Numbered from the stretch's first letter, positions 1 through 9,939 are shown. The stretch is DNA of 64,000 nucleotides from Bacillota bacterium (GCA_023416955.1 JAEZGM010000041.1:1-64000), one strand, 5' to 3'. The notes: generated from the sequence alone by a model not told the origin. Numbers and translations: made by a program.

Positions 1-29
1 TTAGAGTAATTGTACATCCTCCATACTGA

Positions 30-3000
30 ATTTCAATCCACGCTCCCGTGTGGGGAGCGACGCGAGTATTGTTATTCATCCAAGTCTGAATTCTTATTTC
101 AATCCACGCTCCCGTGTGGGGAGCGACGGATAAGCGCGACGCATTGTACGCGCTAAAATCAATTTCAATCCACGCTCCCGTGTGGGGAGCGACATGTGAT
201 TACTGTAAGCGTACAAAAGTCTTGACGATTTCAATCCACGCTCCCGTGTGGGGAGCGACGGCTGCAATATTGGGGCTTGGAGCAAAATCTATAATTTCAA
301 TCCACGCTCCCGTGTGGGGAGCGACGCGGATTTACATTTACCCGCATCAAGACAAGCGATTTCAATCCACGCTCCCGTGTGGGGAGCGACCGAACATCGT
401 ATATCCAAATAGGCCGGCAGAATATTTCAATCCACGCTCCCGTGTGGGGAGCGACAGACTTGCAAAACGCTGTCAATAAGGCGGCATTTATTTCAATCCA
501 CGCTCCCGTGTGGGGAGCGACCGAATTGGAATCTGCTTATGTACGCAAAATGTTCATTTCAATCCACGCTCCCGTGTGGGGAGCGACGCCGCCAACGGAG
601 TGGCAACGCTAAATACGGATGATTTCAATCCACGCTCCCGTGTGGGGAGCGACCGCAAGCCCTGTGATTCTAATGTTTACGCCGCCGATTTCAATCCACG
701 CTCCCGTGTGGGGAGCGACCAATGATTGCCGGGTATGGGCATACGCTTTATGCATTTCAATCCACGCTCCCGTGTGGGGAGCGACTATCCTCCCGAATTG
801 TACCGGCGGTTGTAGTCTCAATTTCAATCCACGCTCCCGTGTGGGGAGCGACCCTTAAACGCTTTTTAGTACTACACTCATAATAGATTTCAATCCACGC
901 TCCCGTGTGGGGAGCGACCTTGATGGATTATTGTTGTCTTTCTTCGATTCAGCATTTCAATCCACGCTCCCGTGTGGGGAGCGACTCCGTCCGCTGTCAG
1001 CATATAATTACCAACAGCAATTTCAATCCACGCTCCCGTGTGGGGAGCGACAAACCCATTGTGGGCGTTGAATAAGGTCAATCGATTTCAATCCACGCTC
1101 CCGTGTGGGGAGCGACATACATCGACGGATTGAGTGACAGAGATTTGCGGATTTCAATCCACGCTCCCGTGTGGGGAGCGACGACGAAACAAATTTCTTC
1201 TACCTCAGGGTCATTATTTCAATCCACGCTCCCGTGTGGGGAGCGACCGCCGTCGCTGACTTCGTAGACATGGGTCGGGCGATTTCAATCCACGCTCCCG
1301 TGTGGGGAGCGACCTTCAAACGGTTATAACCGATCACTTAACATCAAATTTCAATCCACGCTCCCGTGTGGGGAGCGACGGTTTTCTGATCTTCCAGCAG
1401 TCCCTGTCGGGCAATTTCAATCCACGCTCCCGTGTGGGGAGCGACGTGTTTAACACCGACGATGTGTTATACATTGAGAATTTCAATCCACGCTCCCGTG
1501 TGGGGAGCGACAAACGTATTTCGTTATCCTCATTTTATTTGGAGGCATTTCAATCCACGCTCCCGTGTGGGGAGCGACGCGGCGAGGAAAAGACTTTCGA
1601 AAGTCTTTTCGAAATTTCAATCCACGCTCCCGTGTGGGGAGCGACAAAATTGGAAGTAAGTATGCAGGTAAGTTAGCTCCATTTCAATCCACGCTCCCGT
1701 GTGGGGAGCGACCGCAATCTGTAGCAAGTTTTTATAGTAAATCTTTGATTTCAATCCACGCTCCCGTGTGGGGAGCGACAGGAGGGCAACTTGATGTATA
1801 CCGTATTCCGATAATTTCAATCCACGCTCCCGTGTGGGGAGCGACTCATGAGACAAAATTTGAGGTTTTTGCGAACAAATTTCAATCCACGCTCCCGTGT
1901 GGGGAGCGACAGGGACTTATATCCCGCAGTATGTCGAGGACCAATTTCAATCCACGCTCCCGTGTGGGGAGCGACGTCGGCTGGACGACCGTAAGGAAGC
2001 CGACGACCCATTTCAATCCACGCTCCCGTGTGGGGAGCGACGCGCTCGGTATTGGGCAGGGATTTACCGACAGCATATTTCAATCCACGCTCCCGTGTGG
2101 GGAGCGACCAGGGTGCGGAAGCCCCAAAATAGAGCCGCATGGAATTTCAATCCACGCTCCCGTGTGGGGAGCGACTCAGACTGTTAAAGCGTACTATGCA
2201 CATGACTATATTTCAATCCACGCTCCCGTGTGGGGAGCGACTATTCCGCTCAATCAATGCGCGATTTTTAAGGCATTTCAATCCACGCTCCCGTGTGGGG
2301 AGCGACAAAATATTGCCCATCCTGTGGCACACTGATGGACATTTCAATCCACGCTCCCGTGTGGGGAGCGACTTTAACACCTGTTTTTGATTCTTTAATA
2401 GATTCAATTTCAATCCACGCTCCCGTGTGGGGAGCGACATTTTGCAATAATTGTTCCGAAACACGATGCTAAATTTCAATCCACGCTCCCGTGTGGGGAG
2501 CGACTTAGGAATAAATGATCTGGATTAGGTGTAATTGTATTTCAATCCACGCTCCCGTGTGGGGAGCGACATTCGGCTTTTGACTTGTCCGCTTTGGGGG
2601 CAGATTTCAATCCACGCTCCCGTGTGGGGAGCGACTGGATAAGCGGTAATAGATATCTTACACAAACCATTTCAATCCACGCTCCCGTGTGGGGAGCGAC
2701 CAAGAAAAGATACTGAGTTTTGGGAGAGCAAAAAATTTCAATCCACGCTCCCGTGTGGGGAGCGACTTTTTCAATGGGCTGTGGGCAGTACTGAACTAGA
2801 TATTTCAATCCACGCTCCCGTGTGGGGAGCGACAGGCAAATTAACAGCCGAAAATATTACGTTTACGATTTCAATCCACGCTCCCGTGTGGGGAGCGACA
2901 TGGTGCTTCAAACAAAAATAACTCAATCGTAGGATTTCAATCCACGCTCCCGTGTGGGGAGCGACAACGCACTTGCGGACTATAAAAATATCGTAGGAAA

Positions 3001-4356
3001 TTTCAATCCACGCTCCCGTGTGGGGAGCGACCTTTAATTTCAGATAAGGGGCAATTCTATAGCATTATTTCAATCCACGCTCCCGTGTGGGGAGCGACCT
3101 GAAACTCCCGAATATTTAGCAAATGTCTTTTTAGCATTTCAATCCACGCTCCCGTGTGGGGAGCGACGAAATAAATTTATTTGATGATAGAATTTAGGAG
3201 GTATTTCAATCCACGCTCCCGTGTGGGGAGCGACTATGGAAAATTTGCATTGAACCCAAATGTACAAGATTTCAATCCACGCTCCCGTGTGGGGAGCGAC
3301 GACTGATTATAACGGTATAACCAATAACTACACGATTTCAATCCACGCTCCCGTGTGGGGAGCGACTCTAATGTATCAAAATATGAATGTTACACCGGGT
3401 ATTTCAATCCACGCTCCCGTGTGGGGAGCGACAGAGCGTTTCTTTTCTACCGGCGAAGAAGCAAAAATTTCAATCCACGCTCCCGTGTGGGGAGCGACAA
3501 TTCAATCATCGGAAAATCAGCGGGTTGTTATATTTCAATCCACGCTCCCGTGTGGGGAGCGACTTGCAAAAATCATTGACGCGCTTTACACAAGTGCATT
3601 TCAATCCACGCTCCCGTGTGGGGAGCGACCAGATACGGGCAAAAAGAAATAAGGAATAAAAAGATTTCAATCCACGCTCCCGTGTGGGGAGCGACGTGGA
3701 AACTTCCCCGGTTTCAGCATTCGTAAGCTATTTCAATCCACGCTCCCGTGTGGGGAGCGACCAAGTGCTTTAATGTCCTCAGCAGCATACACGCCGAAAA
3801 ATTTCAATCCACGCTCCCGTGTGGGGAGCGACTTGATTTAGTTGTTCAGGATTGCAAGGATCAAGATTTCAATCCACGCTCCCGTGTGGGGAGCGACTCT
3901 ACCACTCGGGCGGGGGATATTTAATGCATGATTTCAATCCACGCTCCCGTGTGGGGAGCGACCTAACCCGGCTACATGGCTCAACCAAAAACGTTGGATT
4001 TCAATCCACGCTCCCGTGTGGGGAGCGACGCAAAAAGCTACAAAGTCGTGTACTTTTCGCTCATTTCAATCCACGCTCCCGTGTGGGGAGCGACAGGAAT
4101 ATTTCAAAGAGCTCAATCGGGTTTCAAAATTTCAATCCACGCTCCCGTGTGGGGAGCGACTATGCTTCGCCGCGACGATATCGCTGGCTACCAATTTCAA
4201 TCCACGCTCCCGTGTGGGGAGCGACAATATCAGTTATTCCGGTGATGCGGTCGTCCTCTATTTCAATCCACGCTCCCGTGTGGGGAGCGACTGGAGACCA
4301 TATCACGGTTGAGATTACAAAAATATTTCAATCCACGCTCCCGTGTGGGGAGCGAC
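30..4356 (-). CRISPR. Type I-C CRISPR array, 66 repeats in window
   Basis: I counted 66 copies of a 32-nt repeat, beginning at 30, 96, 162 and so on, with the last at 4325-4356. On the minus strand the repeat starts GTCGCTCCCC and ends GTGGATTGAAAT, which is the type I-C form: a 7-bp CGCTCCC/GGGAGCG hairpin followed by the 11-nt 5' handle left by Cas5c cleavage. All copies I read are identical. Spacers are mostly 33-35 nt, with longer ones at 3099-3135 (37) and 3762-3800 (39). Repeat polarity and the cas genes to the right place the leader at the 4356 end, so the newest spacers are there. Bases 1-29 look like part of another spacer, so the array continues beyond the left edge. Confidence 0.98.
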
Positions 4357-4530
4357 AGCAAAAAGTACCAAGGAAAACTATATGTTTCTGTGAGAATACA
4401 CACTATTTCCTCAAAATAATAAATGTGGGTTAGAAGATGATTTACAAATAGTATTATATATCTGTAAATATACATAAAATGAGGTGCGAAGCGTACAGGG
4501 AAAGAGTGCAAGCTTCCGGTTCGCACTAAG
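4357..4530 (-). promoter_or_regulatory. CRISPR leader
   Basis: This AT-rich 174-bp stretch lies between cas2 and the first repeat, on the side where a minus-strand array needs its promoter. A TATAAT box reads on the minus strand at 4458-4453, about 95 bp before the first repeat; no clear -35 was seen. A GTGCGAA/TTCGCAC inverted repeat (4484-4490 with 4520-4526) just after the cas2 stop may end the cas operon transcript. The leader role is inferred from position and array polarity. Confidence 0.7.
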
Positions 4531-4821
4531 TTATAAAATCAGCGGTTCCGTGACATCAAAGGAGGGCTTTGCGCCAATATGTTCAATTCTTGACTGATAG
4601 TGATCGCCAAGGTTGTAAAATCTCAGGCTGTCCAGATGCGGGTCTATAATTTTTTCCAGCTGATACTTCACCGTGCGGCACAACGCGGCGTCCATATTGC
4701 ACTCAAACACTGAATTTTGTACGCGCTGACCATAGTTGACGCACACCTTTGCTACCCTGCGCAGCCGCTTTCTTCCGACGGCGGTTTCTGTGTTGACATC
4801 ATATGTGATTAATACAAGCAT
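4531..4821 (-). CDS. cas2: CRISPR-associated endonuclease Cas2 (type I-C)
   Basis: A 96-residue protein of normal Cas2 length. It opens with the beta-strand and acidic residue of the ferredoxin-like fold (LVLITYDVNTET, Asp8) and has the RVQNSVFEC segment typical of Cas2. Cas2 dimers bridge two Cas1 dimers in the spacer integration complex. It is the last gene of the cas operon, 9 bp after cas1, and is followed directly by the leader and array. Nothing suggests it is damaged. Confidence 0.97.
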   Translation of the reverse strand: MLVLITYDVNTETAVGRKRLRRVAKVCVNYGQRVQNSVFECNMDAALCRTVKYQLEKIIDPHLDSLRFYNLGDHYQSRIEHIGAKPSFDVTEPLIL

Positions 4822-4830
4822 ATTGTTTGC

Positions 4831-5868
4831 CTACTTCCATAAAAACGGCGGATATGCGTCAAGGTCGCCCCTCAGGTAGCGAGCCAAAAGCAGCGCCTGC
4901 GCATAGGGGACAAGTCCCCACTCCATCTTTTCGCCGAGCAGGGGGTGCGTGATCTGTTCCTGCTTCTTTTTCTGCCAAGCGATTAAAATCGCTTTCCGTG
5001 TATCGTCGTCCATTAAAACCGCGCCGTCTTCTTTTTGGATAAATCCGCTACCGCTGACTTGCTTCGTGTTGATTAATGTCAGTACAAAACGGTCGGCCAG
5101 AACAGAGCGGAATTCTTCCATCAGGTCGAGGGCAAGCGAAAGCCTGCCCGGGCGGTCACGGTGCAGAAACCCTACGTAAGGGTCTAACCCCACGGTTTCC
5201 AGCGCGGAGGCGGTATCATGCGCCAGTAGCGTATATACGAATGAGAGCATCGCGTTGACGTTGTCGAGCGGTGGCCGGCGGCTCCGGCCCTGAAAATAGA
5301 ATTGCTCTTTCTGCTGTAGAATCATATCGTCCATAACGGAAAAATACTGAACCGCGGCTTCTCCCTCAATCCCCCGAATCTCTTCCAATGTTGACGCACT
5401 CTGCAAAGCGCGGATCGATCCGGCGATGAGTTCAGAAGCGTGGTGCAGCTTTTCTGTGTCGAGCCGCAAAGCATAGTCACGGTTGGCACGTTCAATAACC
5501 CACCTGGAGTTGTAGAGCTTTCCGGTCAGAAAACCCTTGGCGATTGCGGCACTGTCTGCTTCGCTGTCGGAAAAACGGTACTGGGTTTTCCGCAGGATGA
5601 CATTACCCTGTTCCTCGCCGGTCACACGCGCCAGGAATCGCCCGTTTGCGGTGAGAAATGTCAGCGCGATATTTCGTTTTGCGCACGCTCCCATGAGGGC
5701 GGGGCTTGCGCCGGTGTAGCCGAATGTGACGATCCCGTCCAGATTATGAAGCGGGATTCTTCTGCCCACGTCCTCGGTATCCGGCTTTTGTATCACGACA
5801 TTCTCACCGTCCAGCGCAAGGTAAGCGTCAGGAGAAGTCACGTATAACGTGTTTCCCAGTATTCTCAT
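4831..5868 (-). CDS. cas1: CRISPR-associated integrase Cas1 (type I-C)
   Basis: A 345-residue protein beginning MRILGNTLYVTSPDAYL, the usual type I-C Cas1 N-terminus. The ATG at 5868 is preferred over an upstream in-frame ATG at 5937 because it overlaps the cas4 stop in an ATGA junction, a standard coupling. The metal site is visible: Glu in EGEAAVQYF, His in GFLHRDRPGR and acidic residues in LALDLMEEFR. Cas1 catalyses spacer integration at the leader-proximal repeat with Cas2. With Cas4 alongside, PAM-selected prespacer trimming is expected. Confidence 0.97.
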   Translation of the reverse strand: MRILGNTLYVTSPDAYLALDGENVVIQKPDTEDVGRRIPLHNLDGIVTFGYTGASPALMGACAKRNIALTFLTANGRFLARVTGEEQGNVILRKTQYRFSDSEADSAAIAKGFLTGKLYNSRWVIERANRDYALRLDTEKLHHASELIAGSIRALQSASTLEEIRGIEGEAAVQYFSVMDDMILQQKEQFYFQGRSRRPPLDNVNAMLSFVYTLLAHDTASALETVGLDPYVGFLHRDRPGRLSLALDLMEEFRSVLADRFVLTLINTKQVSGSGFIQKEDGAVLMDDDTRKAILIAWQKKKQEQITHPLLGEKMEWGLVPYAQALLLARYLRGDLDAYPPFLWK

Positions 5869-6530
5869 GTCAGTTCCTCCATACGTCCCTGTATGTAATC
5901 CGCCGCGGAGCCCGCCCGGTATAAACGGGGAAGGCAAAGGTTTTTCAGCGAGCAGGCATTGCAGCTTTTTGTGGGCTTGACCTTTGGAGTGTATTTGCGG
6001 CGAAAGTATTCGTGCATTTCGGAAAGCATGGCCCCTACTTTGCCGCGCAGCGGCTCGTCAAGTTCTACGCTTTGCCTGTGCGCGGTTTCTCCGTAATACA
6101 GAAAAGCTTCCGGGATTTTTTCACACAGCAGCATTTCTTCCAGGCACATCGCCTGACAGCAAAGCTGAAGTCGATCCGCGTCGTTCTCTTTCGGAGCGCC
6201 GTGCTTATATTCCACAGGAATGGGCAGCCATTTGCCTTCCCGCCCGAAGAGAGAAACGCCCTTTTCCGATTTGCGAAATTCCACTACATCACAGACACCG
6301 TTCACGCCCAGTTTTCTTGATGCAACCGCCATTCCGCGCGAAATCAGCAAATTACCGCGCTTTTGAGTGGAAAAGGAATCATGCGCGTTTTCGTGCATGA
6401 TTCCGCCTTCTACTGTGCGCAGGTTTTCCGCCCATTGCTGCTCAATGTGGATTAATGCCCATTGACGGCGGCAGAATGAAAAATGCTGAATGCCGGCAAG
6501 ATTCAGAAATTCGTCTTCGTCGTATTCCAT
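5865..6530 (-). CDS. cas4: CRISPR-associated exonuclease Cas4
   Basis: A 221-residue RecB-family nuclease with an iron-sulfur cluster. The first cluster cysteine is in FSFCRRQW near residue 20; the remaining three are in CNACSLKNLCLPRL near the C-terminus. The nuclease core shows GVCDVVEF and PVEYKHG, supplying Asp, Glu and Lys. In type I-C systems Cas4 trims prespacers and enforces PAM choice and orientation with Cas1-Cas2. It follows cas7 by 4 bp and overlaps cas1 by 4 bp, so it is translationally coupled on both sides. No clear ribosome binding site precedes it. Confidence 0.96.
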   Translation of the reverse strand: MEYDEDEFLNLAGIQHFSFCRRQWALIHIEQQWAENLRTVEGGIMHENAHDSFSTQKRGNLLISRGMAVASRKLGVNGVCDVVEFRKSEKGVSLFGREGKWLPIPVEYKHGAPKENDADRLQLCCQAMCLEEMLLCEKIPEAFLYYGETAHRQSVELDEPLRGKVGAMLSEMHEYFRRKYTPKVKPTKSCNACSLKNLCLPRLYRAGSAADYIQGRMEELT

Positions 6531-6534
6531 GACG

Positions 6535-7419
6535 CTAAATCATGCGGGTGCAGGTTACGCCGCCGGGGAGTTCATCGGTATTGACCGTAACAGTGTAATC
6601 AGCGTATTGTCTGGGCGACTGCACGCCGTCGTTGCGCTTGACATTTACGGTGTCAAACAACTTGTAAGCCGGTGCGTTGCCCAGCTCGCTGTCGTGACGG
6701 AAAACAATCAGCTCGCGCACCGCCATATTCCCGCGCGCGGCGGAATGGTCGGTTTCGAACATATTGATAATGGCTTCCCATAAAAGGGAAAGGTCGTCCT
6801 CTGAAAAACCGGTGAATCGGCGCGCCAGATTTGCGGAAACATAACCCTCCGCACGGTAAAGCGCATAGGGAATGATGTGCTTGCGCCCCATTTCTGTGCC
6901 CTTTTTCTGCGCGTCCGCTTCCGTGGTGATTGCCACGCGTGTAATGGTGACTTCCTGCGGAACGACGGGGTCGATGCTGCGCGCAAAACCGATCTGCACC
7001 GGGCCGCGCACCTGCCCGCAGTTCAGGGCGGCTTTCACAAAGGTCGTCATGACCGCGCCGAAGGTACGAATATCAAAGAATTGTTCACACATATAATTAC
7101 GGATTTTCGTGTCGATTTCCGGATCGTCCTTCTTGCTGATTTTCTTTTCGTCAACTCCGAGCGCGGTGTAGGCTTCACGGTCACTGACGTTTAGCGGAAT
7201 ATTTTCTTTAATGTAAATGCGGTGACCGGGCACGTCTTCGCGCGCTGTTTCCACATAATTGCGTATCTTGCGCTTTAGGCACACATCGGTGACAAGGCCG
7301 AGCCCGGTTTCGGGGTCAACGCGCGGCATATTGCCCGCGTCGGGGTCGCCGTTCGGGTTGCCGTTCTCCACATCAAAAAGGATTACAAATTCATACCGGT
7401 TTTTAATTACTTCTGACAT
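6535..7419 (-). CDS. cas7: Cascade backbone subunit Cas7 (Csd2)
   Basis: A 294-residue Cas7/Csd2 protein. The N-terminal NRYEFVILFDVENGNPNGDPD segment is diagnostic of this RAMP family. Several Cas7 copies line the crRNA spacer in the type I-C effector. GAGGAGG with a 7-nt spacer precedes the ATG, and the cas8c stop is 3 bp upstream. The strong initiation signal fits the high Cas7 stoichiometry in Cascade. The length is normal for the family and no lesion is visible. Confidence 0.97.
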   Translation of the reverse strand: MSEVIKNRYEFVILFDVENGNPNGDPDAGNMPRVDPETGLGLVTDVCLKRKIRNYVETAREDVPGHRIYIKENIPLNVSDREAYTALGVDEKKISKKDDPEIDTKIRNYMCEQFFDIRTFGAVMTTFVKAALNCGQVRGPVQIGFARSIDPVVPQEVTITRVAITTEADAQKKGTEMGRKHIIPYALYRAEGYVSANLARRFTGFSEDDLSLLWEAIINMFETDHSAARGNMAVRELIVFRHDSELGNAPAYKLFDTVNVKRNDGVQSPRQYADYTVTVNTDELPGGVTCTRMI

Positions 7420-7422
7420 TGT

Positions 7423-7830
7423 TTATTCCTCCTCATTCTTTTCGTCTTTATTTTTCGGGGTGTAAAAATCCTGCACCTGATGGTAATATCCGAGTATAAA
7501 TAAATTCTGTCCGTCCATGTCCAACCTTGCGGGGAATGGGTCTTCGTCCACTTCAAACTTGTCCATCAGTTCCCGAACCAGTTTGTCTAAGTTGATTGCG
7601 TATCCCTTTCTCTTTCCGCTGTCTGCTTTTTTAATCTTTTCCAGATGAGGTTGATACAGGCTAAATAGCGTATGGAAAACGATTTTCGGGGTTGCACATG
7701 CTGATGTGAAATAGCGGTCTTTAATAGTTGTGTTAATGTCGGGGTTAGCATCTTGCTGCGCTTTTTCCAGCACCGCGAACAGGCGGCCCAGAGTATAAGC
7801 GCGGTTCTTGCTTTCAGTTTTCAAAGACAC
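7423..7830 (-). CDS. cas11c: Cascade small subunit Cas11c, internally initiated in cas8c
   Basis: Inside cas8c, an exact AAGGAGGT (7845-7838) lies 7 nt before an in-frame GTG at 7830, codon 465. It encodes a 135-residue protein starting VSLKTESKNRAYTLGRLF. Type I-C systems are known to make Cas11c by independent translation from within cas8c, with a start at this conserved place. Two Cas11 copies line the belly of Cascade. The start here is GTG. The call rests on the sequence signal plus that precedent. Confidence 0.88.
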   Translation of the reverse strand: MSLKTESKNRAYTLGRLFAVLEKAQQDANPDINTTIKDRYFTSACATPKIVFHTLFSLYQPHLEKIKKADSGKRKGYAINLDKLVRELMDKFEVDEDPFPARLDMDGQNLFILGYYHQVQDFYTPKNKDEKNEEE

Positions 7831-9222
7831 AGTTAATACCTCCTTATAACTTTCATTATTTGATGTTCTCAGCAGGCAGGCTTTGATAATCGCAGCGCGC
7901 CCGCTGGAGATTTTTTGAATATGCTTGTCCGGGTCGTCCTGCTCGGCGCGAATGCGCAGCATGACCGCGTTCAGCAGTGACTCCGGGTAGGGCTGCTTTG
8001 CCAGAATACTGCGGAGGACCGCCCCGGTCATGATGTCGGAAGCTTTCTTATCCTTGGAGTTGGGGTTGACGGTTTCCTGCAGCAGCCAATAAGTGGTCAG
8101 GTACTGGAATTCAAACGGCGGCTTCGCAATCTCAAGATCCTTGTAGTGCTGCGCGATGTTGTTCAGAAAGTTTCCGAATGTATCGTGCAGATAGAACCGC
8201 ACTGAAATACGCGCGGCGTTCGGTGCAAGCCCCAGAATATGAAACGGGGTGGAAAGCGTCACATCGTCGGCGATTGGCTGACTGTCCTTCACTTTTTCCA
8301 TAATTGAATCCAGAAGATTATTCTGATCCTCGTTCTGTGGGTTCATGGTGGCCGTAAACAGATTGCCGCATTCTTGCTGTCGGCCTTCCGCCCAGTAAAC
8401 GACGGTGGTATCCCCAAGCTGAATACGGTGATCGTCGCTGGAAAGAAGGTAGTTCAGCGCGGTTGTGTAAGCGAATACGGCGTATTCGCTTACCGGGGCG
8501 TTCAGTCCCTGCTCGCCGTCGTGCCCGTAGGATTCATAAGCGCTGGAATTGAAGCTGACCAAATTCGCGCCCACAGCCTGCGCGCCTTTTACGCCCTTGA
8601 TTTTGCCGTGAAGTCTGGCGACAGGTGCTATTCTACCGGTAACAAGACAAGGCTTTAATGAGGAGGAATCCTGACTTTTTCGGTAGCTTTCCCACGCGTT
8701 GCGGATTTCCGGTTTATCCTGTGCACGGTTACCGCCGTTCAGTATAAAAATCAGGTTGCCGCCCGCCAAGATTTCCTCCAGCTTGTCCAGCAGTGCAGGG
8801 TGTTCCGCTGCTTTCTGCGGTTCCCAATGCTGAAAAAAGTTCAAAACGGCCTGCGCCGTTTCCGTATGCACACCGGATAGAACGGCTTCATGCAGTTTCC
8901 TGCTTTTCGAAAAACATTCCAGCGTGCGCTCCGGTTTTCCTTTGCTGTCGATCCCGAGAAGGTAGGAAGCGTTGTCACACAGAAAATTGGGGCAGACATT
9001 TACAGCGCGTACTACTTGTTCCGGTACGGTCATGCTCTGCGGCACATCGACCGTCTTTTTCCCGCGCGTCTTCGGTTCTTTCATGGTTACAATACTTTGC
9101 ACCGTGCCGTCGGGGGAAAGATTGATTGCCAGCGACACGTTGGCGGTCGAGTAGCCCGGGAGGGGCAGCTTCCCGTCCTTTGCCATGATTTCGTAATAGC
9201 GCACCAATGACTGTAAAATCAT
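7423..9222 (-). CDS. cas8c: Cascade large subunit Cas8c (Csd1)
   Basis: A 599-residue type I-C large subunit, recognised by its N-terminus (ILQSLVRYYEIMAKDGKLPLPGYS) and the C-terminal LGRLFAVLEKAQ and LFILGYYHQ segments. Cas8c recognises the PAM and contacts the crRNA 5' end; the C-terminal part is the small-subunit-like domain. Its ATG overlaps the cas5c stop in an ATGA junction. The C-terminal 135 codons also carry their own internal start (see cas11c), so this gene very probably yields two proteins. Confidence 0.97.
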   Translation of the reverse strand: MILQSLVRYYEIMAKDGKLPLPGYSTANVSLAINLSPDGTVQSIVTMKEPKTRGKKTVDVPQSMTVPEQVVRAVNVCPNFLCDNASYLLGIDSKGKPERTLECFSKSRKLHEAVLSGVHTETAQAVLNFFQHWEPQKAAEHPALLDKLEEILAGGNLIFILNGGNRAQDKPEIRNAWESYRKSQDSSSLKPCLVTGRIAPVARLHGKIKGVKGAQAVGANLVSFNSSAYESYGHDGEQGLNAPVSEYAVFAYTTALNYLLSSDDHRIQLGDTTVVYWAEGRQQECGNLFTATMNPQNEDQNNLLDSIMEKVKDSQPIADDVTLSTPFHILGLAPNAARISVRFYLHDTFGNFLNNIAQHYKDLEIAKPPFEFQYLTTYWLLQETVNPNSKDKKASDIMTGAVLRSILAKQPYPESLLNAVMLRIRAEQDDPDKHIQKISSGRAAIIKACLLRTSNNESYKEVLTVSLKTESKNRAYTLGRLFAVLEKAQQDANPDINTTIKDRYFTSACATPKIVFHTLFSLYQPHLEKIKKADSGKRKGYAINLDKLVRELMDKFEVDEDPFPARLDMDGQNLFILGYYHQVQDFYTPKNKDEKNEEE

Positions 9223-9878
9223 CGTATCACCTCGCTGTTCGCAACATCAATCACGCCGTCGCGCATCACCGCGCGGAAAAACATCGGGGAAATGTTTTCT
9301 TTGTCCGAGTAGTCCATGTCAAAAATCATAAAGCCTAGGTCCTTTTCGCCGGTGTTCGTGTAGTGGGTGGGTACATACTCGCCCTCGAACAGGCGGAACG
9401 AAGCGGGAAACTCTCTGTTTCCAAAGCAAGGCTGGTGGAAGCACTGCCCGTTTTTGATTCTGCGGGAGAGAATCGCGTAGTGCTTTTCCTCCGAATCCCT
9501 TTCACCGCCTTTTCCGGTCAGTGTGAAGTGCGCCTCAATGACATAACGCACGTCCCGCAGCAGCATGGAAGCGCGCTGCTGAATTTCCTCGTGCGTGCTG
9601 AGGTAGGGGACGCTCCCGCCGTTCATGGCGGAAAGCACCGAGCTCGCCAGAATTTTGGAGCCGACTTCGTTGCGGCGGATATTCGTAAAGCGAATGGGAT
9701 TGCATACATGAATGCGATCAATGTAGTATTTAATTTCCGGTTTCCAATAGATCGCTTCCAGAATGCCGCGCGCGGCAGAGGGCGTTAGCACATCATAGGA
9801 CACGCGTTCCGCCTTCATTTCTGGGCGGCAAAAAAGGGCGTAAGGCCCGTTTACCTCCAGACGGATTCCGTAACCCAA
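9219..9878 (-). CDS. cas5c: Cas5c, crRNA-processing endonuclease
   Basis: About 219 residues, starting YGIRLEVNGPYALFCRPE shortly after the initiator, then VSYDVLTPSAARGILEAIYW, the signature of type I-C Cas5. Type I-C has no Cas6, so Cas5c cuts the repeat hairpin and stays on the 5' handle. I prefer the TTG at 9878 as start: AAAGGAG lies 8 nt upstream. An in-frame ATG at 9896 has no ribosome binding site and sits only about 20 nt from the predicted transcript start. It is the first gene of the cas5-8-7-4-1-2 transcript. Confidence 0.93.
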   Translation of the reverse strand: MGYGIRLEVNGPYALFCRPEMKAERVSYDVLTPSAARGILEAIYWKPEIKYYIDRIHVCNPIRFTNIRRNEVGSKILASSVLSAMNGGSVPYLSTHEEIQQRASMLLRDVRYVIEAHFTLTGKGGERDSEEKHYAILSRRIKNGQCFHQPCFGNREFPASFRLFEGEYVPTHYTNTGEKDLGFMIFDMDYSDKENISPMFFRAVMRDGVIDVANSEVIR

Positions 9879-9902
9879 TTGAAACACTCCTTTCATAAAT
9901 TA

Positions 9903-9939
9903 TTCCGTTTTATTGGATATATAAATAATACCTCTACTG
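9903..9939 (+). promoter_or_regulatory. Self-target protospacer with TTC PAM over the cas promoter
   Basis: TTC at 9903-9905, the type I-C PAM, is followed at 9906 by CGTTTTATTGGATATAT. This matches the guide of the crRNA-like RNA at 10024 in positions 1-11 and 13-17. A full-length protospacer would end near 9939 and so cover the -10 box (9925-9930) and predicted start site (about 9918) of the cas operon. Pairing beyond position 17 is poor, so binding without Cas3 cleavage is expected. The PAM and match are seen directly; the regulatory role is inference. Confidence 0.85.

Noticed and set aside
94..4433. Many open frames through the array encoding repeated SIHAPVWGAT or NPRSRVGSD units
   Set aside because: They are translations of the CRISPR repeat in three frames, with no ribosome binding sites; the array explains them.
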